Part shown: in pieces, positions 35,442 to 43,620 of the stretch
How positions within the stretch are numbered: the stretch's first letter is position 1
Layout: each line of letters begins with the position of its first letter
Origin: Agarilytica sp045430345
GTDB taxonomy: Bacteria; Pseudomonadota; Gammaproteobacteria; Pseudomonadales; Cellvibrionaceae
Reading direction: 5' to 3'
DNA length: 64,000 nt
Assembly: GCA_045430345.1 (NCBI GenBank)
Contig: JAILXT010000001.1
Span: 310,001-374,000, forward strand
Notes under the pieces: generated by a model
What the model was told of the DNA's origin: nothing
Database searches by the model: none
What the model saw: only the letters and a program-made list of their open reading frames with translations
Made by a program: the position numbers and the translations under genes

Positions 35442-36395
35442 ATGAAAATATTGGTGACAGGTGGTAGTGGGTTTCTAGGGAGAGGAATTGTAAACAGTCT
35501 AAAAAAAGACCATCATGATCTTGTTATGACTTCGCGAAGAGATATAACCCCTCTGGAGGAGGGAGTGGAAGTGGTGAATACAGGAGAACTAAATGATTCG
35601 ACCGATTTCTCGACAGCAATGGGAGGTGTGGGTGTGGTTATTCATACTGCGGCCCGGGTGCATATGATGGCTGATGATTCTCCCAATCCCTTGAGAGAGT
35701 TCCGCTCGGTCAATGTTGACGGTACGCTCAATTTGGCGAAGCAAGCTGCAAATCATGGGGTTAAGAGGTTTATTTACATAAGTTCGATTAAGGTAAACGG
35801 CGAAGAAACTTCTGTAGGGAAGCCTTATGTAGAGAAAATTACACATGTGCCAGTTGACCCTTACGCCCTATCAAAGTACGAGGCTGAGCGCGGACTTCTT
35901 GCTATAATGAAGGAGTCTGGAATGGAGGTTGTGATAATACGGCCACCGCTAATATATGGGCCAGGGGTTGGGGCCAACTTTGAGAGTATGATCTCAATTC
36001 TGAATAGGGGTATGCTGTTACCTTTGGGGGCAATTAAAAACAAGAGATCATTGATTTCTATTTATAATCTCATTGACTTTATTCGTGTTTGTATTAGTCA
36101 CCCGAACGCGGGGGGACAAGTTTTTTTGGTAAGCGATGGTCACGATGTGTCGACGACAGAGCTTTTGCGCACAATCCTTAGGGCTCTAGGAAAAAGAAAT
36201 ACTTTAGTTCCGATACCACACAATTTGGTTGTATTCGTCTCAACTGCTCTAGGAAAGAAGTCATTAGTTGAGCGATTGTGTGGTTCCTTGGTTATTGATA
36301 TATCTAAATCAAGAAAGCTTCTTGGCTGGGAGCCTAAGTACTCTTTTGAGGATGAGATTAAAAAAACGGTTCGAGAGTTTTTGAACTATGAATAG
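35442..36395 (+). CDS. NAD-dependent epimerase/reductase (WbpV/WbpK type, UDP-4-keto-sugar reductase)
   Basis: This 317-residue SDR-extended protein has the Rossmann motif VTGGSGFLGRGIV, VIHTAARVHMM, YISSIKVNGEET and the active-site YALSKYEAE (Tyr-x3-Lys). This group in O-antigen loci reduces UDP-4-keto-6-deoxy-HexNAc, the product of a WbpM-type dehydratase, to QuiNAc or FucNAc. The dehydratase gene follows directly. The stop of this gene lies 38 bp before the chosen start of the next. Confidence 0.85.
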   Translation: MKILVTGGSGFLGRGIVNSLKKDHHDLVMTSRRDITPLEEGVEVVNTGELNDSTDFSTAMGGVGVVIHTAARVHMMADDSPNPLREFRSVNVDGTLNLAKQAANHGVKRFIYISSIKVNGEETSVGKPYVEKITHVPVDPYALSKYEAERGLLAIMKESGMEVVIIRPPLIYGPGVGANFESMISILNRGMLLPLGAIKNKRSLISIYNLIDFIRVCISHPNAGGQVFLVSDGHDVSTTELLRTILRALGKRNTLVPIPHNLVVFVSTALGKKSLVERLCGSLVIDISKSRKLLGWEPKYSFEDEIKKTVREFLNYE

Positions 36396-36433
36396 TGACA
36401 ATAATATTTTTATTGGGAATATCCGGAGTTTAT

Positions 36434-37621
36434 ATGAGTTATCTTAGTTTGATTGGTAGAGACAAGGAAATTTTTGAGGCGGATATAGTTAAGCATGAAA
36501 TGCAGTTGGTGGATTTGGTTGAGTCTTCAACATTCTTAGTTGTGGGTGGTGCTGGGACGATCGGCCAAGCTGTAACTAAGGAAATATTTAAGAGAAACCC
36601 TAAAGTACTACATGTCGTCGATATTAGTGAAAATAACATGGTCGAACTTGTTAGAGACCTTCGGAGTTCATGTGGTTATATTGCCGGCGATTTTTCTACT
36701 TTTGCTATTGATTGTGCTTCGCTGGAGTTTGAATTACTAATAGAGAATTCAGGTGGGTATGACTACATTCTAAATCTATCTGCATTAAAGCATGTTCGTA
36801 GTGAAAAGGACCCTTATACTCTCATGCGATTAATTGATGTGAATATAATAAATTCGATGAAGATTCATGACCTCGCTTGTAAATTCGGTGCTAAGAAATA
36901 TTTTTGTGTATCCACAGATAAGGCGGCTAACCCGGTTAATATGATGGGGGCTAGTAAGAGAATTATGGAGATGTTTTTAACTCGATCGAGTCAAGAGTTA
37001 CCTATATCTATGGCTAGGTTTGCTAATGTAGCTTTTTCCGATGGTAGTTTGCCTCATGGGTTTGCTCAGAGGATAAATAAAAATCAACCTATTTCTGCTC
37101 CAAGAGATGTCAAGCGCTACTTTGTTACGCCGAAAGAGTCTGGCGAACTTTGCCTAATGTCATGCTTGTTGGGCGAAAACCGTGATATTTTTTTCCCTAA
37201 ATTAAGCGATGAGCTTCATTTGATTAAGTTTAATGATATAGCGAAAAGGTATCTAGACGGGTTGGGTTATAAAGTTTATGAGTGTGAGAGTGAAGATGAG
37301 GCTCGAAGTAAAAAGGAAGAGTTGATAGCTAGAAATGAGTGGCCGTGTTATTTTTTTGACAGTGATACTACCGGTGAGAAGGACTTCGAGGAATTTTATA
37401 CTTCAAATGAGCTCTTAGATATGGCTAGGTTTGATAACGTAGGTGTGATAAAAAATGAACTGAGTTATGATGATGATAAGTTAAATTATTTTCTTGGTGA
37501 AATAGAAAATGCTAAAAATTTGCGGGCTTGGGATAAGTCGATGCTTGTTTCTCTTTTTTTTGAATTGATACCAGGGTTCGGTCATCAAGAAAGAGGTAAA
37601 TACCTAGATGGGAGAATGTAA
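36434..37621 (+). CDS. WbpM/CapD-like UDP-HexNAc 4,6-dehydratase, short soluble form
   Basis: The 395-residue protein lacks the membrane helices of full WbpM and keeps the catalytic domain. It has the Rossmann motif FLVVGGAGTIGQAV, LSALKHVRSEKDPYTLMRLI and the catalytic STDKAANPVNMMGASKR, in which Met stands where most SDRs have Tyr, as in WbpM. The C-terminal part (from about residue 270) is longer than in PseB/FlaA1-like proteins. ATG 36434 with GGAG 5 nt upstream is preferred over an overlapping GTG at 36395. It should make UDP-4-keto-6-deoxy-GlcNAc for the preceding reductase. Confidence 0.82.
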   Translation: MSYLSLIGRDKEIFEADIVKHEMQLVDLVESSTFLVVGGAGTIGQAVTKEIFKRNPKVLHVVDISENNMVELVRDLRSSCGYIAGDFSTFAIDCASLEFELLIENSGGYDYILNLSALKHVRSEKDPYTLMRLIDVNIINSMKIHDLACKFGAKKYFCVSTDKAANPVNMMGASKRIMEMFLTRSSQELPISMARFANVAFSDGSLPHGFAQRINKNQPISAPRDVKRYFVTPKESGELCLMSCLLGENRDIFFPKLSDELHLIKFNDIAKRYLDGLGYKVYECESEDEARSKKEELIARNEWPCYFFDSDTTGEKDFEEFYTSNELLDMARFDNVGVIKNELSYDDDKLNYFLGEIENAKNLRAWDKSMLVSLFFELIPGFGHQERGKYLDGRM

Positions 37622-37623
37622 AT

Positions 37624-38316
37624 ATGTCTCGTTTTTTTGATGTGCTGTTTTCGGGGCTTGCCTTATTACTGTTATCTCCTTTTTTAGTTCCAATTGTTAT
37701 TCTGCTAAAAGTTACGGGAGAAGGTGAGGTTTTTTATGTGCAGGAGCGAGTGGGGCGCTACGGTAAGTCGTTTGGGCTGCTGAAGTTTGCAACTATGTTG
37801 AAAAATAGTCCGTCAATGGGTTCTGGTACAGTTACTGTTAAAAATGATCCGAGAATTTTGCCTATGGGGCAATTCCTTCGAAAGACAAAATTGAATGAAT
37901 TACCTCAACTTTTAAATATATTTTTGGGTGATATGAGTATTGTTGGGCCAAGGCCTCTGGTGAAGAAGGGTTATGAGGCTTATTCGGATGCAGTAAGAAA
38001 TAGTATATCTACGGTAAGGCCTGGTTTGTCGGGCATAGGTTCAATTATTTTTCGTGATGAAGAGGCTTTATTGGATGGGAGGGCCGACCCTGTTCAATTT
38101 CACTTGAACGTAATTGGTCATTATAAAGGAACCCTCGAACAGTGGTATGTGTCCAATAATGGAGTATCTGTATATTTTATGGTTATTTTTGTTACCGCTT
38201 GGGTGGTAATTTTTCCTCGTAGTAACATAGCGTGGCGTGTATTCTCAGGCTTACCTAAACCTGAGGGCGAGTTAAGTTGCTTGTTAGCTGAAAAGAGTGC
38301 GCCCAAACAGAAGTAA
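37624..38316 (+). CDS. PglC-like phosphoglycosyl transferase (initiating sugar transferase)
   Basis: The 230-residue protein has one N-terminal reentrant or membrane helix (LLLLSPFLVPIVILLKV) and the bacterial sugar transferase domain: GEVFYVQERVGRYGKSF, FLRKTKLNELPQLLN and MSIVGPRPLV. Small PglC-type enzymes move a HexNAc- or diNAcBac-1-phosphate to undecaprenyl phosphate. The catalytic Asp-Glu pair of PglC reads Asn91-Glu92 here. A C-terminal hydrophobic segment (YFMVIFVTAWVVIF) is an extra. It is the last gene of the locus and probably uses the QuiNAc/FucNAc-type sugar made by its two neighbours. Confidence 0.85.
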   Translation: MSRFFDVLFSGLALLLLSPFLVPIVILLKVTGEGEVFYVQERVGRYGKSFGLLKFATMLKNSPSMGSGTVTVKNDPRILPMGQFLRKTKLNELPQLLNIFLGDMSIVGPRPLVKKGYEAYSDAVRNSISTVRPGLSGIGSIIFRDEEALLDGRADPVQFHLNVIGHYKGTLEQWYVSNNGVSVYFMVIFVTAWVVIFPRSNIAWRVFSGLPKPEGELSCLLAEKSAPKQK

Positions 38317-38739
38317 TTTATGTTCGTGCTCTCTTTTCCTGGATTACCCGTGATCTAGGACGCTCAAGCCTGTGGGGGAGCTCTATCTCGTGGGGTATGT
38401 TTAGTTGTGGCGGGATATTGCGGATGGTTGTTCTGGTGTGATACTGAAGCTCTCTACAGCAGGATAGACTTTTTCAATATTAAGTTACGGCAAATCATTT
38501 GTGTACCCAACCCTCAGAATCGTTGGTGGAGAGTTTGTTTTAGCTGGACGTCGGAATGTTTTTTGCTTTTAGTTTGTAAATTGAGTGGTATTCGGACCTC
38601 TACATCTCTTTATACACAAAATCTTCGATGCAGGCTGTCAGAATAAATAAAGCGGATCTAGAGTCAGGCCGCTCTGTGGCGTGAAATATCTGATCATTGA
38701 GTGGAAGCCATGTTTATAGTATCCACAGTTCCTGAATTA
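38317..38739 (+). other. Gene-free region between the polysaccharide locus and tRNA genes
   Basis: No credible gene is seen in these 423 bp. A 79-codon open frame (38407-38646) has no ribosome site and no recognisable motif. No clear terminator follows the sugar transferase gene. Confidence 0.4.
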
Positions 38740-38815
38740 TGGCTCCGCTTGCTGGGCTCGAACCAGCGACCTAATGATTAACAGTCATTTGCTCTACCAA
38801 CTGAGCTAAAGCGGA
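38740..38815 (-). tRNA. tRNA-Asn (GTT)
   Basis: The reverse strand folds as a 76-nt tRNA with acceptor TCCGCTT/AAGCGGA, a D-loop AGCTCAGTTGGTAGAGC, anticodon loop CTGTTAATC (anticodon GTT), T-loop GGTTCGAGCC and an encoded CCA. Confidence 0.96.
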
Positions 38816-38908
38816 ATAGTTCTTTCAACGAGCGCGTATAGTAAACGCGACTTTTGTTTCTGTCAACTGTTACTTTTGATGTTAACTCGTTGTTTTTACA
38901 GAAGTTTT

Positions 38909-38985
<77 letters not shown>

Positions 38986-39063
38986 AAATGTCTCGTCCTG
39001 AGAGGTTGGGCATTGTAATTAGCTATGTGTTTTGGGGCAAGAGCTAATTGGCATTTTCCCGGC

Positions 39064-41550
39064 CTATAGTGACCCAATTGCAGCGACACCCAATGCCGCT
39101 TGATACATAATGGTGGTGACACTACTCCACATAGTGAGTGAGTCTACTTTATCCGTATCTATCGGAACTATGATGGTGTCTCCAGGTTCCAGCGATTTTG
39201 ATTTGGCTCTAAACCAAGCTGAAGAAGAGGGTGAATATACTCTCCCGTTCGCTTTCACGACGTATATACGCTTTTTATCTGCATTTTGTTTGGTGCCACC
39301 CGACATGTCGATATAGTCGTTAACGTTTAACTTGTCGTTGTAAAAATGGGATGTGGGGTGTTGGATTTCACCTACGACCGTTACCGAGGGTTTAAACCGA
39401 GGAATCTCTAAGCGGTCGCCGTCGGTAAGCTCGAAATCGTATTGTTTTGGCTTATTTAAAACGGCAGGGAGGTCAATTACCATACGGCCAAGCGCTTGTG
39501 ACTTTTCTATGTTCTCTAAAATTTGGGTGGTTTCGGCTTGGTCAATATCGTTTGCTGATTTTGATTGCTCTATATTTGCTGCAGCAATATCGGATTTAAT
39601 TTGCACTTTAAGGTTTTCGAGCCTGTCTTGTTCCAGTACGCGTAATTCTTCACGAGAAAAAATAGCGCCTTCAGGGTATGCATGTGGCGTAAGTCCTCCT
39701 GCTCGCTCTATAACATCCAAGATCGACTCGCCAGGAAGAATATCGTAAACACCTGGGTAGTTGACTTCTCCGGTAAGCTCAATTGATTCACGCTGATACC
39801 ATTGAGGTACCTGCTTGACTCGTAATGTATCGCCAGGTTTTAGTGAAGGGTTTTCCAGCGCGAGGTCTAAATCGATTCTTAGGTCCACGCGTTCTCGGCT
39901 TTCGCTTAGGTCATAACGTGTAATTTCTGCACCGGTACCTAGCGCGCTTTCTGTTAGCCCGCCAGCTAGGTTGATGAGATCTTTGACGGTCATAGTGGCG
40001 CTGGCAAGAGGATATTCCCCGGGGAAGCGAATGCTGCCAAACACTCGAACGGTTTGTTCTCGCTGTTCAAAGTTTGATTGAACTTTAAGTTTTTCAATCA
40101 GTTCGCTAAGTATTTTACTTCGGTCTGAGTTGTATTCAAAAAGTGTGATGGTATCTCGTGGTTTTAGATTGGGGTCGCTTTTACTTTTGGGTTCAGCGAA
40201 CGCTTTTTGGGGAGAAAAAAGAAAAACTTGGATTTTGCGTGTAACTTTTTCTTCTCGTTGTATCAGGCCTACAACGATATCGGGGTTGGGGAGTAGGTCA
40301 TCCGCATTGGGTACGATATCGGTGAAGTGCATATCTTTTCGCCAGGCAAAGCCGCCAGGGCGTTTTACGTGCCCGTCTAGCTTTACGATGTCGCGCATGG
40401 TGTCTAGGGTGGAGAATATTTGGATCACATCAGCATCTTTCACTTGGAATCTTCGGCCTTTCAGCGTCGATACATCCAAATTAACGAGTGTTTTTTCGCC
40501 TGATTCTGTGATGCGTTCGATTCTTGACGCAGGGACGTAGGCGGTAGGTAGCAGACCGCCAGCAAGCTTTATAACATCTTCAATGCTGGTTTCTTTTTTG
40601 AGTTCATATATTGCAGGGCGTTTTACTTGCCCTGATACACCAGCAGTTTTTCCAATAGGGGGGATAAAAATAACGTCGCCGGGCAGTAGACGCGAATCTT
40701 TGCTGGTGTCGCCGTTTAGCAGTAAATCGTATAAATCTAAGGTGGTAATAATTTTACCCGAACGTTTGAGTTGCACATTTCTAAGTGAGCCAATTTTTGT
40801 GATGCCACCACTGGCGAAAATGGCATTTGTCATGGTGGAGAGTGAGCCAACAACATATGAGCCGGGGATTTGCGCTTCACCCAGCACAAATATGCGGATG
40901 GTGCGCAATGCTCCCATTGTTACGGAGCTCTTTACGCCGATCATTTGTCGGTTTACGACTTCTGCGACCTTACTTTGCATCGATTCGTAAGAAAGCCCAG
41001 CGAGAGACACTGGGCCGATGCCTGGGAATTGAATTTGACCCTCTCTGTCGAGCGTCAAAGAATGGGTGGCGTTATCTTTGCCGTATAGCTGTATAACGAT
41101 TGTATCGCCAGGTCCGAGCACATAGTTGGCAGGAATGGGGATGTCGCCAGCCGGTACGAACGCTTCGGCACCGTATTTAAATATGTCGTAGCCATAGAGC
41201 GAAAGTTTTTCTTGCGTTGACTCCGGTGCTTCATCTTCACTTAATGAAAGTGTATCTGTACCCTCGGCGCCGATTTTTTCAAGTTCAGCGCCATTGTTTT
41301 TTCTTTGTGCGGGGGCTTTTCGGTTTCCCGAAATGGCTTCCTGTGGGGCTGCGGTTGCCGCGTTGCCGCCTCCGCCCAAGCCAAGGGAGGATATGTCGAT
41401 GCCCATAGATTTTGCGAGTGCCTGTTGTTGTGAGGGCGACATCCGTTTGAACTGTTCAATTTGTTGAGGGGTAGGTTGCTGAGCCCAGGTGTACGTGGCG
41501 ACAAAAATAATTCCGACAAGAATGGCACTTTTCATAGCTGTGTTTATCAT
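39064..41550 (-). CDS. SLBB-domain polysaccharide export protein (Wza/OtnA-like)
   Basis: The 828-residue protein has a signal peptide (MKSAILVGIIFVATYTWA-QQ) without a lipobox cysteine. A polysaccharide export domain follows (residues about 125-210, NYVLGPGDTIVIQLYGKDN, then GQIQFPGIGPVSLAG), and after it a chain of SLBB repeats recognisable by VVGEIQHPTSHFYN, VTGSVKRP-like GQVKRPAIYELK and GEVNYPGVYDI. The long multi-SLBB form is common in Vibrio, Shewanella and related marine bacteria, where it takes the place of the shorter Wza lipoprotein. It should form the outer-membrane exit. The gene lies 73 bp behind the wzi-like gene on the same strand. Confidence 0.9.
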   Translation of the reverse strand: MINTAMKSAILVGIIFVATYTWAQQPTPQQIEQFKRMSPSQQQALAKSMGIDISSLGLGGGGNAATAAPQEAISGNRKAPAQRKNNGAELEKIGAEGTDTLSLSEDEAPESTQEKLSLYGYDIFKYGAEAFVPAGDIPIPANYVLGPGDTIVIQLYGKDNATHSLTLDREGQIQFPGIGPVSLAGLSYESMQSKVAEVVNRQMIGVKSSVTMGALRTIRIFVLGEAQIPGSYVVGSLSTMTNAIFASGGITKIGSLRNVQLKRSGKIITTLDLYDLLLNGDTSKDSRLLPGDVIFIPPIGKTAGVSGQVKRPAIYELKKETSIEDVIKLAGGLLPTAYVPASRIERITESGEKTLVNLDVSTLKGRRFQVKDADVIQIFSTLDTMRDIVKLDGHVKRPGGFAWRKDMHFTDIVPNADDLLPNPDIVVGLIQREEKVTRKIQVFLFSPQKAFAEPKSKSDPNLKPRDTITLFEYNSDRSKILSELIEKLKVQSNFEQREQTVRVFGSIRFPGEYPLASATMTVKDLINLAGGLTESALGTGAEITRYDLSESRERVDLRIDLDLALENPSLKPGDTLRVKQVPQWYQRESIELTGEVNYPGVYDILPGESILDVIERAGGLTPHAYPEGAIFSREELRVLEQDRLENLKVQIKSDIAAANIEQSKSANDIDQAETTQILENIEKSQALGRMVIDLPAVLNKPKQYDFELTDGDRLEIPRFKPSVTVVGEIQHPTSHFYNDKLNVNDYIDMSGGTKQNADKKRIYVVKANGRVYSPSSSAWFRAKSKSLEPGDTIIVPIDTDKVDSLTMWSSVTTIMYQAALGVAAIGSL

Positions 41551-41623
41551 AAGGGTATCTAATGTGAGCCTAAAATTGGGTGATTAATAGCGTCTGTATT
41601 ACATGTTAATAAAGGTAAAATTT

Positions 41624-43123
41624 CTAGAATCGTAGCTCTAGCTGTACATATGCGCCGGAGCTAATACGTGTATCTGCAAGCATCATATCTTTGGTTAGGT
41701 AAAACCCGCCTGCGTTAATCAAAGCGACACGAGAGAGCGGTATTTTGATCGATGCTTCGGCAATTTTTTGTTCCTGTGTGCTAGCGGTGTACATGTTCTC
41801 GCTACTGCTACTCTGATTTAGTTCGACTTGACTAAGTCGCCAGCTAAGTTGAACACCGTTTTCAAAATAGTGGTCACCAAGCGCAGAAACTTTTAGAGCG
41901 TTTGTCCCTGCTGACTCACCAATGGTGCGCCCATAATGACGATAACCGCTTGTATAATAGGGGTGGCCGTAGATGGGGTTATTGCTCGGCACACTATTCG
42001 GCGCATTGTCATTTTCAGTATCTGAGTATTCAATGGCAATTCGGTTGTGTATTGGCCCAAAGGCTCCCCCTAGCTCTATGCCCGCCATCATAGCAGATTC
42101 AGCCTCGTCTGCTTGTTCCGGTTGATTACTTACCCGTTGTCCGTAAGCGGAGGCAGATAGGGTTTTGAGTGGGAGGCTAATGCGTATGTCATAGCCGATA
42201 TTTTGGTGGTTTCGTCTCGTATTAGGCGTTTCTGTTACTGAGCTTTCTGTGTCAGATAATGGCGCTGGTGTATCACCGCCTCTTAGGGTAAGGCGGCTAT
42301 GGCTAAGCTCAAGGAAGCTTGTTGGTGTCACGGTTACTCGTGCGCCGATGAGTCTTGCGTTGGGTATCTCGCGACCTTCTTCTAGGCGATTTGCAAAGGC
42401 TTTGAAAGACCAGGGGCCAAGAAGAGAAAGTATGGGAAGATTGATACCGAGTGACTCATTACGTCGCAAGAATATACCTGGAGCGGGGCGCGCGTGGTTG
42501 CTCAGCAATAAGCTGGATTGCCAACCGGGTCCCCACCAGCGCTCTATGGCGCCTAGGCCAACGGTCCAGTTGCCAAGCTTCGTGGCCACATATGACCCAT
42601 CAAAGCGATATTCATCGTTATCTAGTGGGTTGCGAACAGCATGTGCTTCTATATTAACTGCGACGTAATCATTTAAGATTGTCGTTTCGGAGTTCGCGTA
42701 GACTTCATCTCGTGATTCTGAGGCGAAGTGGGTGAAAGGGGAGATACTGTTGCTCCCATAGAACCGCTTTGTCGTTTTTAGTGGCCGGTCGGCCTGTTCT
42801 TTTGCATGCCTTATGTAGCGATAAGACCAAAGCTGTTGCTGATTGAGTTCATCCAAATGAATATCTGCAAATTCTCTGCTGATATCGGCCCAACTTACAG
42901 GCCAGGAGGTGAGAGGTAGGTTAATTGCGCTGGTATCGTTGAGAAACTCAAGGTGGTGACGTGTTCTTTCGTCGCCGACTTCTACCCAAGGGTTTGAATA
43001 TGATAGTTGTGGGAAGAGGGTAAAGCTAAATGACAGGGCTATAAATAGAGGCGTCGATAATGCGTCGGCAAAAGTAAAGTGCCGAACCTTCAGTAATGCG
43101 CTGTGTAAAGCTTCCCCAAACAT
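41624..43123 (-). CDS. Wzi-like capsule assembly outer-membrane beta-barrel protein
   Basis: The 499-residue protein has an N-terminal hydrophobic export segment (PLFIALSFSFTLFPQLSYS). A region like the Wzi helical part follows (HHLEFLNDTSAINLPLTSWP, then SYRYIRHAKEQADRPLK), and then a long run of alternating short hydrophobic strands with VGLGAIERWWGPGWQSSLLL and a C-terminal YVQLELRF typical of outer-membrane barrels. Wzi binds capsule to the cell surface in Klebsiella and E. coli. It is the first gene of a two-gene minus-strand unit with the SLBB protein. Confidence 0.85.
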   Translation of the reverse strand: MFGEALHSALLKVRHFTFADALSTPLFIALSFSFTLFPQLSYSNPWVEVGDERTRHHLEFLNDTSAINLPLTSWPVSWADISREFADIHLDELNQQQLWSYRYIRHAKEQADRPLKTTKRFYGSNSISPFTHFASESRDEVYANSETTILNDYVAVNIEAHAVRNPLDNDEYRFDGSYVATKLGNWTVGLGAIERWWGPGWQSSLLLSNHARPAPGIFLRRNESLGINLPILSLLGPWSFKAFANRLEEGREIPNARLIGARVTVTPTSFLELSHSRLTLRGGDTPAPLSDTESSVTETPNTRRNHQNIGYDIRISLPLKTLSASAYGQRVSNQPEQADEAESAMMAGIELGGAFGPIHNRIAIEYSDTENDNAPNSVPSNNPIYGHPYYTSGYRHYGRTIGESAGTNALKVSALGDHYFENGVQLSWRLSQVELNQSSSSENMYTASTQEQKIAEASIKIPLSRVALINAGGFYLTKDMMLADTRISSGAYVQLELRF

Positions 43124-43445
43124 TTTGGTGTTTCATTCCGAGTGAAGGGGCATCTTAGGGAAAAAATGAGAGGTGTCAATGGGACGGCGGCGGTTAGATG
43201 TCCCTGTGTTTACTTTGGCGCCACACGTGTTCTCTTGGGCCCATTTATTTCTTATTTAACTTATAAATACTTGAGCGAGTTTTTTACCAGAAAATAAAGT
43301 TGAACCCTAAACCCCTCTATGGCACAATTGCGTCCCTTCTTGAGAGGGAGGCCTAGGGAAATGCTATTTTCTCATAAAAATCATAGGCTTAGCTCTCTTA
43401 GTTGATAAAGAAGTAGAAGATGGATTGCTTTAGGCAATCAAGTGC
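43124..43445. other. Divergent spacer between the wzi-like gene and tRNA-Leu
   Basis: No gene is seen in these 322 bp. It must hold the minus-strand promoter of wzi and the plus-strand promoter of tRNA-Leu. A small perfect inverted repeat, GATTGC-N5-GCAATC, sits at 43423-43439, just ahead of the tRNA, and could be part of its leader. Confidence 0.4.
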
Positions 43446-43530
<85 letters not shown>

Positions 43531-43620
43531 TCTCTTCTTCAAATATGTATCAACAAAAGAATCAAACATTAGTGTCATTTAATACACCCCTCTTATATAC
43601 AGTGTTCACGAGGCAAAATC

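Noticed and set aside
38407..38646. 79-codon open frame after the sugar transferase gene
   Set aside because: No ribosome site, odd composition rich in Trp and Cys, and no recognisable domain.
39110..41408. Several open frames on the plus strand opposite the SLBB export gene
   Set aside because: They are antisense to a long gene with clear domains, have no family features or ribosome sites, and are of the length expected from codon bias.
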